From Dethiobacter sp. (GTDB lineage Bacteria; Bacillota; Dethiobacteria; DTU022): 8,864 nucleotides of DNA. The DNA is taken from NCBI GenBank assembly GCA_018333405.1, contig JAGXSR010000137.1, forward strand, positions 1 through 8,864. The letters run 5' to 3'. A program made the position numbers and the translations under genes. This document shows, one piece after another, positions 1-5,742 of this stretch; position 1 is the stretch's first letter, and every line of letters begins with the position of its first letter. The notes beneath the pieces were generated by a model that saw nothing but the letters and a program-made list of their open reading frames with translations, was not told the origin of the DNA and ran no database searches.

Positions 1-2
1 CG

Positions 3-75
3 GGGAGAGGGAATTTTCAATGCATCAAAGGGAGAGGGATTTTCAACGCATCAAAGGGATATGGATTTTTCAATG
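3..75. repeat. Three degenerate tandem repeats of 26-27 nt
   Basis: Copies lie at 3-29, 30-55 and 56-75. Each begins GGGAGAGGGA or a close variant (GGGATATGGA in the third), continues with a T-run and TCAA, then YGCATCAAA in the first two copies. The third copy breaks off after TTTTTCAATG and runs into the hairpin at 79-99. The array may continue left of the window. It looks like an intergenic dispersed repeat rather than coding sequence. No CRISPR character is present: there are no unique spacers and the unit is wholly repeated. Confidence 0.7.
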
Positions 76-78
76 TAG

Positions 79-99
79 GGGCGAGGCGGTGCCTCGCCC
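79..99. repeat. Perfect 9-bp inverted repeat (hairpin)
   Basis: GGGCGAGGC at 79-87 and GCCTCGCCC at 91-99 pair perfectly around a GGT loop. There is no T-run next to the stem on either strand, so it is a poor intrinsic terminator as it stands. It is fused to the end of the tandem repeats, suggesting that repeat and hairpin are parts of one dispersed intergenic element. It could also end transcripts of the small minus-strand gene at 194-430, whose stop lies about 95 nt away. Confidence 0.65.
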
Positions 100-193
100 T
101 GGTTTTCCAAACAGGTCAGCCATTCCCACCAGAGCCAAATATTCCCTGACGCCTCATGGATTTAAAGCAGTTTACCAATCGACCGTTTAAATT

Positions 194-430
194 TCACGGC
201 CGATCGGCCGGCTCATAATCTTGGCCGAGCGGCGTCCGAAAATAAAGTTTAAGCTCGATATATTCTTTTTTTGGCGTAAAACCGATATCAGCCAGCTCCA
301 GATTGAGGTCGCGGCTTTTTATCCCGGCCTCCAACGCCAGCCGCCGCACTTCACTGATAAATGAGCCGGCCTGACAACCCAGGGTTTCCGGAGGATAGTT
401 CAGCTTTTTTTGCACTATAAGTAAACTCAT
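194..430 (-). CDS. Small hypothetical protein, 78 aa
   Basis: I do not recognise this family. The 78-residue product is soluble-looking, with one cysteine (Cys19), no membrane segment, and charged residues throughout. The C-terminal half alternates hydrophobic and charged residues (around YIELKLYFR), suggesting beta strands. Reality is supported by a good ribosome binding site, AAGGAGA at 443-437, 6 nt before the ATG at 430. It is also set off from yqeG upstream by the terminator-like hairpin at 485-509. A possible sigma-E-type promoter is noted at 451-480, so it may be expressed separately from yqeG. No function is proposed. Confidence 0.6.
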   Translation of the reverse strand: MSLLIVQKKLNYPPETLGCQAGSFISEVRRLALEAGIKSRDLNLELADIGFTPKKEYIELKLYFRTPLGQDYEPADRP

Positions 431-450
431 CCTGATTCTCCTTACAAGCC

Positions 451-480
451 CTAGTATGGACCAAAAGCCCCTGAATAATA
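451..480 (-). promoter_or_regulatory. Possible sigma-E-like promoter for the 78-aa gene
   Basis: On the minus strand TATTATT (480-474) matches the sigma-E -35 consensus KMATATT at 6 of 7 positions. It is followed after 15 nt by CATACTAG (458-451), which matches CATACAMT at 6 of 8. The ATG is 21 nt further on. The -35 overlaps the T-rich tail of the hairpin at 485-509. This match is by eye and could be chance. Confidence 0.25.
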
Positions 481-484
481 CAAA

Positions 485-509
485 GGGCTGTCCCCCAATG
501 AGACAGCCC
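485..509 (-). terminator. Terminator-like hairpin after yqeG
   Basis: GGGCTGTC (485-492) and GACAGCCC (502-509) form an 8-bp stem with a 9-nt loop, 26 nt past the yqeG stop on the minus strand. The sequence after the stem on that strand is TTTGTATTATT, an interrupted T-rich stretch, so it is a plausible but not ideal intrinsic terminator. It separates yqeG from the small gene at 194-430. Confidence 0.55.
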
Positions 510-534
510 CCTGATCCATTTTAGCCGGACGGGC

Positions 535-1041
535 CTAAACCTTCATTTTTTTTCGCTTTAAACGCTTAAGAACCAGACGTTCAGACCAGCGGATCATTTT
601 AGTCCAGAAAACTTCCTTTTCCGACATCGGCGAAACCAGGATGGTGTACAGACCCATGCGGTTGCCGCCCAAAACGTCGGTAAAAATCTGGTCGCCGATT
701 ACCGCTACTTCCCCTACCGAAAGATCCATGGTGCGCAAGGCTTTGCGGAAAGAGCGGCGCCGCGGCTTCACCGCGTACCAGAAAGCCGGGACTTCCAGAG
801 TCCGGGCCAGCTCCCCGCCTTTTTCCGCCGTGTTGTTGGAGACTATACACAGGCGGAAACCCTCCTCCTTCAAACCGGACAACCATTCGGCCAAACGCGG
901 CGAAACATAGCGTTCTTTCCTGGGAACCAGGGTGTTGTCCATATCGATGATAATCCCTTTGATCCCCAGATAGCGAAGCCCCCCCGGATCCAGTTCAAAG
1001 ATGCTGTTTAATTGTTGCTTGGGGTATAGTTTCTTTAACAA
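535..1041 (-). CDS. yqeG: YqeG family HAD IIIA-type phosphatase
   Basis: This is a HAD-superfamily hydrolase of the YqeG family, predicted to be a cytosolic Mg-dependent phosphatase; the physiological substrate is unsettled. The 168-aa product carries motif I DMDNT at 33-37 (nucleophile Asp33 and acid/base Asp35), motif II SNN at 68-70, motif III Lys92-Pro, and motif IV GDQIFTD at 116-122, in the usual order and near the usual length (about 170). I chose a TTG start at 1041: GGAGGGAG (1055-1048) sits 6 nt upstream and the resulting MLKKLYP start resembles the Bacillus protein as I remember it. An in-frame ATG at 1077 would add 12 residues but has no ribosome binding site. The C-terminus is rich in Lys/Arg. 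It lies downstream of sigK on the same strand, across a 293-nt spacer. Confidence 0.93.
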   Translation of the reverse strand: MLKKLYPKQQLNSIFELDPGGLRYLGIKGIIIDMDNTLVPRKERYVSPRLAEWLSGLKEEGFRLCIVSNNTAEKGGELARTLEVPAFWYAVKPRRRSFRKALRTMDLSVGEVAVIGDQIFTDVLGGNRMGLYTILVSPMSEKEVFWTKMIRWSERLVLKRLKRKKMKV

Positions 1042-1334
1042 ATAGCGCTCCCTCCATGTAAATGGCCGCCGGCTCATCCGCCGCTGGTATACTGCAACAA
1101 CGGCATATATATTCTGTATTCTTTCTCCTTCTTCCTGCCTTTAATCTGCCATACCCGGGCAATTTGGTGAAATTTATAAACAGCGCGGTGAACACGGGCC
1201 TTGTCTGCCTTTACTCTTATATTAACCGGCGCAGCATCTGCGGGCAAAAGCTTGTCCGCGCTATCAGGAGGGCGTGGGATATATCCGGCGCCGGGAGGAG
1301 CGCCGGCAGCGTTCAGGCCAAACAGACGAACGTT
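1042..1334. other. Spacer between sigK and yqeG, no gene seen
   Basis: No open frame here looks like a protein; the frames that cross it run antisense into sigK or yqeG. It holds a hairpin close to the sigK end (1285-1306), a purine-rich stretch on the minus strand (about 1116-1135), and an A/T-rich patch around 1106-1115. I could not assign a promoter for yqeG with any confidence. Confidence 0.5.
1285..1306 (-). terminator. GC-rich hairpin downstream of sigK
   Basis: CCGGCGC (1285-1291) pairs with GCGCCGG (1300-1306) around an 8-nt loop, starting 28 nt past the sigK stop. No T-run follows on the minus strand (ATATATCC), so intrinsic termination is doubtful. It may instead stabilise the 3' end of the sigK message or be incidental. 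Confidence 0.3.
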
Positions 1335-2036
1335 TCACCCGCCGAAGGTCGGGCCCCAGTTGAATTCGCGCTCCAGCTTCTGAATGACACGCTTCTCGAT
1401 GCGGGAAACATATGAACGGGATATGCCCATGCGCGAAGCGATCTGTTTCTGTGTGCAGCGTTTGCCGCTGTCCAGCCCGAAGCGCAGCGTTACGACAGTT
1501 TTTTCGCGTGCTTTTAACTTGGTCAGTACTTGCGACAGCTTCTCCCGCAGCATATTCAGCTCCACCGTGTCCAGGATGCTCTCATCGGAAGCAAGCACTT
1601 CCATCAGTGTTATTTCATTGCCTTCTTTATCCACACCGATCGGTTCCTGCAATGATACCTCCTGTTTCTTTTTTTGACTGGACCGCAGATACATTAAAAT
1701 TTCATTTTCAATACAGCGGGCGGCATAAGTAGCCAGGCGGGTATTCCGCCGGCGGTTAAAAGTGTGCACTGCCTTGATCAGGCCGATGGCGCCGATGGAG
1801 ATCAGATCCTCTTTTTCTTCCCCGATATGCTCGAACTTCTTGATCACATGAGCGACCAGGCGCAGATTATGCTCGATCAACAGCCGGCGGGCCTCGCCGT
1901 CGCCTTCTTCCATTTTTTTTAAGTACTCCCGCTCTTTTTCGGCGGAAAAAGGCTGCGGAAACGAGCTGCTCTGAATATGCCCCACCATCAGCCAGAGTTC
2001 CCGTAAGGCCGTCGCTAACGACGCGAATATAAACAT
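1335..2036 (-). CDS. sigK: RNA polymerase sporulation sigma factor SigK (pro-sigma-K)
   Basis: This is a sigma-70 family factor that directs late mother-cell transcription during sporulation (coat and cortex genes in Bacillus). The 233-aa sequence shows region 2 at about 52-115 (LIEHNLRLVAHVIKKF, EDLISIGAIGLIKA, TYAARCIENEI) and a region-4 helix-turn-helix at about 192-217 (GISRSYVSRIEKR). The first 19 residues match in position the Bacillus pro-sequence; the expected cleavage by SpoIVFB would be near Gly19-His20, before the HIQSSSFPQP segment. The gene is continuous, with no skin-type insertion, unlike Bacillus subtilis and Clostridioides difficile. The ATG at 2036 is preceded by AAGGGGG (2049-2043) with a 6-nt gap. 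A sigma-E-type promoter candidate lies just upstream. SigE paralogy was considered, but the hydrophobic N-terminus leading into FPQP and the region-4 signature favour SigK. Confidence 0.95.
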   Translation of the reverse strand: MFIFASLATALRELWLMVGHIQSSSFPQPFSAEKEREYLKKMEEGDGEARRLLIEHNLRLVAHVIKKFEHIGEEKEDLISIGAIGLIKAVHTFNRRRNTRLATYAARCIENEILMYLRSSQKKKQEVSLQEPIGVDKEGNEITLMEVLASDESILDTVELNMLREKLSQVLTKLKAREKTVVTLRFGLDSGKRCTQKQIASRMGISRSYVSRIEKRVIQKLEREFNWGPTFGG

Positions 2037-2067
2037 AAGCGTCCCCCTTAATTTAAGAAGTACCTGC

Positions 2068-2095
2068 AGTATATGCCCGCAAACGAAAAATGTGC
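2068..2095 (-). promoter_or_regulatory. Candidate sigma-E promoter of sigK
   Basis: On the minus strand GCACATT (2095-2089) matches the sigma-E -35 consensus KMATATT at 6 of 7 positions. CATATACT (2075-2068) matches the -10 CATACAMT at 7 of 8, with a 13-nt spacer. The predicted transcript start is about 25 nt before the sigK ATG. In Bacillus sigK is known to be transcribed by sigma-E with SpoIIID, so position and type agree with biology. I did not identify a SpoIIID site. Confidence 0.5.
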
Positions 2096-2122
2096 CTGTC
2101 TGCCGCTCGGCATTTTAAGGTC

Positions 2123-2151
2123 TTGCCGTAATTTGCAGTTTGATATATTAT
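2123..2151 (+). promoter_or_regulatory. Candidate sigma-A promoter of purEK
   Basis: TTGCCG at 2123-2128 and TATTAT at 2146-2151 are separated by exactly 17 nt. The predicted start lies near 2158, giving a leader of about 33 nt to the purE ATG at 2191. No purine riboswitch fits in so short a leader, and I see no PurR-type box. This promoter diverges from the sigK promoter, whose -35 lies 28 nt away. Confidence 0.5.
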
Positions 2152-2190
2152 TAGCAGGAGTACAGGCGAAGTTTGAAGGGAGATTGGCGG

Positions 2191-2679
2191 ATGCAAGCGG
2201 TAGTGGGCGTAATTATGGGCAGCCGGACCGATTGGGCGGTAATGAAAGAAGCCTGCCTGGTGCTGGATGAACTGGGGATTGGATATGAAAAAAGCCTGGT
2301 CTCCGCCCACCGGACGCCGGACCGGCTGTTTGCTTATGCCCAGTCCGCCGCCGGCAGAGGGCTTAAAATAATAATCGCCGGGGCCGGCGGCGCCGCTCAC
2401 CTGCCCGGCATGGTGGCCGCTAAAACCATTCTCCCTGTAATCGGAGTGCCTGTGCCGGTCACTCCGCTGCAGGGACTGGACTCCCTTTTATCCATAGTGC
2501 AGATGCCCGCGGGGGTGCCTGTAGCTACCGTGGCCATCGGGGCCGGCGGGGCAAAAAATGCCGCTCTTCTGGCCGCGCAGATTATAGCCCTGGAGGACGA
2601 AACCCTGAGGCGCAGGCTGATCCTGCGCCGCGAGGAGGCGGCCAGGCAGGTAATTCAAGGAGGAGATGAGCTATTTTAA
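2191..2679 (+). CDS. purE: N5-carboxyaminoimidazole ribonucleotide mutase PurE
   Basis: This class I PurE moves the carboxyl group of N5-CAIR to C4 to give CAIR in cytosolic purine synthesis, using the product of PurK encoded next door. The 162-aa protein has the substrate-binding VIMGSRTDW segment at 7-15, the SAHRTPD motif at 38-44 with catalytic His40, and AGAGGAAHLPGM at 63-74 including His70, then LDSLLSIVQMP at 96-106. Length equals that of the Bacillus enzyme. I chose the ATG at 2191 because AAGGGAG (2176-2182) is 8 nt upstream and the MQAVVGVIMG start matches the family. A TTG at 2173 would run through the ribosome binding site. The purK ribosome binding site lies inside the last codons of purE, so the two are translationally linked. 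Confidence 0.97.
   Translation: MQAVVGVIMGSRTDWAVMKEACLVLDELGIGYEKSLVSAHRTPDRLFAYAQSAAGRGLKIIIAGAGGAAHLPGMVAAKTILPVIGVPVPVTPLQGLDSLLSIVQMPAGVPVATVAIGAGGAKNAALLAAQIIALEDETLRRRLILRREEAARQVIQGGDELF
2657..2665 (+). promoter_or_regulatory. Ribosome binding site of purK, inside purE
   Basis: AAGGAGGAG is the strongest ribosome binding site near the purE-purK junction. An ATG follows at 2666, but it is in a different frame from purK and reads TGA after 13 codons. The next in-frame candidates are ATT at 2673 (7-nt spacing) and GTG at 2691 (25-nt spacing, too far). Spacing therefore points to the ATT codon. Confidence 0.5.
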
Positions 2680-2690
2680 CAGAAGATATC

Positions 2691-3803
2691 GTGCTTCCCG
2701 GTGAAACAATCGGTATCCTGGGCGGCGGGCAGTTGGGGCGGATGATCGCCATCGAGGCGAAAAAAATGGGTTACCTGGTGATCTGTCTGGACCCGACGCC
2801 GGACTCTCCCTGCGGACAGGTGGCCGACGATCAGATTGTGGCCCGCTTCGACGACGCGGAAGCGGCGATGCAGCTGGCGGAAAGATCAGCCCTGGTCCTT
2901 TATGAATTTGAAAATATCGACGCCGCGGTAGTGGAGCTTCTGGAAAAACACTGCCGGCTGCCCCAGAAAAGCCACATCTTATCTATAGCCCAGGACAGAC
3001 TCACGGAAAAGAGCGAGCTTAAGCGGGCCGGATTTTCAGTGGCGCCGTTTATCGGGATCCGCCACGATAGCGAGCTGATTCTGGCGGCAAAAGAATTGGG
3101 TTATCCCTGCATCCTCAAACTGTCTCGGGGCGGCTATGACGGCAAGGGGCAGCTCGTAATCCGCGGTTCCGGGGATATATCCGCCGCCTTGAAACAGATT
3201 TACAATTCGGAACAAAACTGGGTTTTGGAAAAGATGATCCCTTTTACCAGCGAATGTTCAGCCATCGTCGCCAGAAATACGGCCGGAGAAACAGCTGTAT
3301 TTCCGGTGCCTGAGAATATACACCGGGATAATATCCTCTTTATGAGCATTGTCCCGGCGCGGATAGCGCCGGAGATGGAACAAGCGGCCCGGGAGACGGC
3401 CTTGAAGATTGCTCAAGCATTTGATCTGGTCGGACTTTTGGCTGTAGAGTTTTTTGTCACGGCGGAAGGGCTGGTGGTGAACGAACTGGCGCCAAGGCCC
3501 CACAACTCCGGCCATTTTACATTTGACGCCTGCTACACATCTCAATTTGAACAGCTGATCCGGGCTCTTTGCGGTCTTCCCTTCGCTTCAACCGAGTTGA
3601 TGACCCCTGTAGTGATGGTCAATATTCTGGGCAAAGATCTGGACAAAGTATTGCGGGAAACAGACCGTCTTCCGCCGGACACTAAGCTGCACATTTACGG
3701 GAAGCGCGGCGAAAGATCGGCTAAACGCAAGATGGGCCACTTAACGATCAAAACCGCCTTTCCGCAGGAGATTGTCAGCTGGGCAGACCAATTTTTCAGT
3801 TAA
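2691..3803 (+). CDS. purK: N5-carboxyaminoimidazole ribonucleotide synthase PurK
   Basis: This ATP-grasp enzyme converts AIR, ATP and bicarbonate to N5-CAIR, the substrate of PurE. The 370-aa sequence has the pre-ATP-grasp GGGQLGRM at 11-18, DPTPDSPCGQVAD near 34-46, YEFENID near 80, the ATP-grasp core around LKLSRGGYDGKGQ (about residue 143-155), and the C-terminal NELAPRPHNSGHFTFDAC signature near 264-281. The GTG at 2691 is the only standard start near the homologous N-terminus, but it lacks a good ribosome binding site. AAGGAGGAG at 2657-2665 is correctly spaced (7 nt) for an in-frame ATT at 2673, which would add six residues (ILTEDI) and overlap purE by 7 nt. The rest of the pur pathway is not in this window. 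Confidence 0.95.
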   Translation: MLPGETIGILGGGQLGRMIAIEAKKMGYLVICLDPTPDSPCGQVADDQIVARFDDAEAAMQLAERSALVLYEFENIDAAVVELLEKHCRLPQKSHILSIAQDRLTEKSELKRAGFSVAPFIGIRHDSELILAAKELGYPCILKLSRGGYDGKGQLVIRGSGDISAALKQIYNSEQNWVLEKMIPFTSECSAIVARNTAGETAVFPVPENIHRDNILFMSIVPARIAPEMEQAARETALKIAQAFDLVGLLAVEFFVTAEGLVVNELAPRPHNSGHFTFDACYTSQFEQLIRALCGLPFASTELMTPVVMVNILGKDLDKVLRETDRLPPDTKLHIYGKRGERSAKRKMGHLTIKTAFPQEIVSWADQFFS

Positions 3804-3845
3804 TATTTTCCGGCGTCAGGCCTGGAGGTAAACCTTTTAAGCAGG

Positions 3846-3920
3846 TTGTCTTTTCCCTGATTTGATGGTAGCATGTAGCTTGGAGCGGAGATTGCGAGCC
3901 GGCCGTGAACCATATATGTT
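3846..3920 (+). promoter_or_regulatory. Leader of the oxidoreductase operon with two weak promoter candidates
   Basis: The 212-nt gap from purK to the operon must hold a promoter or be read through. Two sigma-A-like pairs, each with 17-nt spacing, are visible: TTGTCT (3846-3851) with TAGCAT (3869-3874), and TTGCGA (3892-3897) with TATGTT (3915-3920). Each hexamer matches consensus at about 4 of 6 positions, so neither is convincing. I saw no riboswitch, and no clear terminator after purK. Confidence 0.25.
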
Positions 3921-4015
3921 TATGGGTCATTTTTACAGGCACAGGCTGATTTGTCCGCGCCAACGACACATGTAGCTGATCTAACGATAAATATACTACG
4001 TAGGAGGTATGCAAC

Positions 4016-4600
4016 ATGGCAATACCGCAATACCGGGTTTTACCCGGACCCGAAGGCTACTTGCCGCCGGCTGCCGCCGGCATGGGCGTGATCCTTCCCC
4101 GGAAAAAAGATGAAGCCCTGGTGGAAGGCGCCATCGTCACCCGGGAAGAAGCTATGGAGAAAGCGGCGGAAAAACTGCTCTCCGCAAAAAAGCCGTATAT
4201 TTTCCCCGGACCGCTCGTGCTGTGGAACTGGAAAGAAGGAGTGGCGGAAAAAGCGCAGGCTATAATTGCGCTGGCCAAGGCGGCGAACGCCGGCATTATC
4301 CCGATGCCTGACTACCGCCCGAAATACCCGATGATCAACCCGGCCGTGGAGATTAATCCGAATCACCCCAACCTGACCATCTGGCATAATAAGATCGATG
4401 TATGCGTTTTTGTCGGCGTCCATTGCCACTATGCCAATGTCGCTCTGAAAATAATCAGGGGGGGCACCGATTGCTATACCATCGCCTTCTGCGCCGAGAT
4501 GGGACACGAAGACGCCATGATCTCTTTCCGGGAGATGGGTTTAGCGGAAATCAAACAGCTCACCGATCTGATCACCCGCAAGAAAGGAGAAAGCCGGTAG
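4016..4600 (+). CDS. CO dehydrogenase/acetyl-CoA synthase epsilon-like (CdhB-like) protein
   Basis: The 194-aa protein resembles the CdhB family (epsilon subunit of the archaeal acetyl-CoA decarbonylase/synthase; often named carbon monoxide dehydrogenase beta subunit family in bacteria). That family has a Rossmann-like fold of the DHS-type NAD/FAD-binding kind. Supporting segments are AAEKLLSAKKPYIFPGPLVL (50-69), the strand before the nucleotide-type loop, and IDVCVFVGVHCHYANVAL (127-144). No CO dehydrogenase or ACS catalytic subunit is in view. Instead the gene heads an operon for a 2-oxoacid:ferredoxin oxidoreductase, whose alpha gene overlaps its stop by 1 nt (TAGTG). The ATG at 4016 follows AGGAGG (4002-4007) by 8 nt. 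A Cys/His-rich patch (Cys130, His136, Cys137, His138, Cys153, Cys159, His164) is notable. I infer an electron-transfer or structural accessory role; the family call is from memory of motifs. Confidence 0.72.
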   Translation: MAIPQYRVLPGPEGYLPPAAAGMGVILPRKKDEALVEGAIVTREEAMEKAAEKLLSAKKPYIFPGPLVLWNWKEGVAEKAQAIIALAKAANAGIIPMPDYRPKYPMINPAVEINPNHPNLTIWHNKIDVCVFVGVHCHYANVALKIIRGGTDCYTIAFCAEMGHEDAMISFREMGLAEIKQLTDLITRKKGESR

Positions 4601-5742
4601 TGATTACGCAAAAAATTGTCGATCCTGATTACCTGTTTTTTCAAAGCGAAAGAAGTAAAATGTTTATCACCGGCAGCGAGGCCGTCAGCGAAGCGATCAA
4701 GCGGGCCAATGTGGATATGGCTATCGCTTACCCGATTACCCCCCAGTCGGAGAGTATGCACCTGGTGGGTGATCTCTACGCTGAAGGCTACCTGAAAGAT
4801 TATTTCCGGGGAGAAAACGAGTTTTCTGTGATGTCGGCGGTGGCCGGCGCCGCTATGGGCGGAGTACGTGTTTTCACCGCTACCGGCGGGCCGGGAACTA
4901 TGCGCGCTTTTGAAATGTTCCCCACCTGGGCCGGCGCCCGGCTGCCGGTGGTATGCGCCTTTTTCACAAGGGGCGTAAACTCGCCGCTGACGATCCAGCC
5001 CGACACGATTGAGATGGCCTATATGCTGGATACGGGAATCATGATCTTTCATGCCGAAAATGCGCAGGATCTTTACGATATGCTGCTCAAAGCATTCGTC
5101 ATCGCCGAGCAGCCCGAGGTGCATATCCCGGTGGGCGTTTTCGCCGATGGTTTTTTTGTCACCCATACCAGGGATGAAGTCTCGACGGCGCCGGCGGATC
5201 TGAAGCTGCCCGCCTATGATCCGTACAGTTCACCCGTTCCGGTGATGGATATGAATAATGTGCCTTTACGGCAGATGCGCGATCCGTTCGTGATGAAGAG
5301 CAACTTTATAAGCTACGCGGCCCACGCCTCCTGGCAGCAGGAAGTAGCGGCGGCGGCGCAAAGGGCTCGCCGCTATATAGACCATTACCTGGGCGGCCTG
5401 GTGGAGTCCGAAAATCCCGGAGCGGATATTATGATCGTTGCTTCCGGCACCGCCGTATCGCAAGGGCGGGCGGCGATCATCGCGGCCGCCGGGGAAGGGA
5501 TCGATGTCGGATTGCTTAAAATCAAATGCCTCCGGCCATTCCCCACTGAAGAGATTAAGGCGCTTACCCGGCACTGTAAAGCGATAATTGTTCCTGAGTT
5601 TAACCGGATCGGCTGGCTGGCCAGAGAGATCAAGGCCGTGGTCGAGGATAATTCCAAGGTAGTGGACGGGCCGCGGGTGTTCGGCGGCATGACCATGCCC
5701 ACAGAGATGATCCTGGAATCGATTAGGAGGTGCTCTGCATGA
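4600..5742 (+). CDS. porA: 2-oxoacid:ferredoxin oxidoreductase, alpha subunit
   Basis: This subunit carries the pyrimidine-binding half of the TPP site and the transketolase C-terminal-like domain of an enzyme that converts a 2-oxoacid and CoA to acyl-CoA, CO2 and reduced ferredoxin. The 380-aa sequence has GSEAV at 25-29, AYPITPQSE at 43-51, the conserved ENEFSVMSAVAGA at 72-84, and ATGGPGTMRAFEM around 94-106. The C-terminal domain runs from about 270, with LRPFPTEEI and VPEFNRIGWLAREI. I start it at the GTG at 4600, because AAAGGAG (4583-4589) is 10 nt upstream and the frame matches family N-termini; the next choice is the ATG at 4660. It overlaps the CdhB-like stop by 1 nt and the beta-subunit start by 3 nt. 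The VPEFN...LAREI end is more like 2-oxoglutarate or branched-chain types than classic pyruvate alpha subunits, so the por symbol is provisional. Confidence 0.92.
   Translation: MITQKIVDPDYLFFQSERSKMFITGSEAVSEAIKRANVDMAIAYPITPQSESMHLVGDLYAEGYLKDYFRGENEFSVMSAVAGAAMGGVRVFTATGGPGTMRAFEMFPTWAGARLPVVCAFFTRGVNSPLTIQPDTIEMAYMLDTGIMIFHAENAQDLYDMLLKAFVIAEQPEVHIPVGVFADGFFVTHTRDEVSTAPADLKLPAYDPYSSPVPVMDMNNVPLRQMRDPFVMKSNFISYAAHASWQQEVAAAAQRARRYIDHYLGGLVESENPGADIMIVASGTAVSQGRAAIIAAAGEGIDVGLLKIKCLRPFPTEEIKALTRHCKAIIVPEFNRIGWLAREIKAVVEDNSKVVDGPRVFGGMTMPTEMILESIRRCSA

Noticed and set aside
3..75. CRISPR array at the left edge
   Set aside because: The units abut directly with no unique spacers between them, and they vary in sequence.
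1077..1107. Ten-codon minus-strand leader peptide (MPLLQYTSGG) ending in an ATGA overlap with the upstream yqeG ATG
   Set aside because: The nearest GGAG lies about 18 nt before its ATG, too far for a normal start, and the ATG it overlaps is probably not the yqeG start.
1062..1415. 117-codon plus-strand open frame across the sigK-yqeG spacer
   Set aside because: It runs antisense to the ends of both yqeG and sigK, has no ribosome binding site, and its translation resembles no protein I know. It is most likely a shadow frame.
3872..3977. CATGTAGCT occurring twice (3872-3880 and 3969-3977) in the operon leader as a regulator site
   Set aside because: A 9-bp direct repeat without dyad symmetry is weak evidence, and flanking bases do not match. 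It is kept only as a note.
4402..4599. Longer alpha subunit starting at the ATG at 4402
   Set aside because: The 66 extra residues are read out of frame from the coding sequence of the CdhB-like gene and look nothing like a protein of this family; GTG at 4600 has a proper ribosome binding site.
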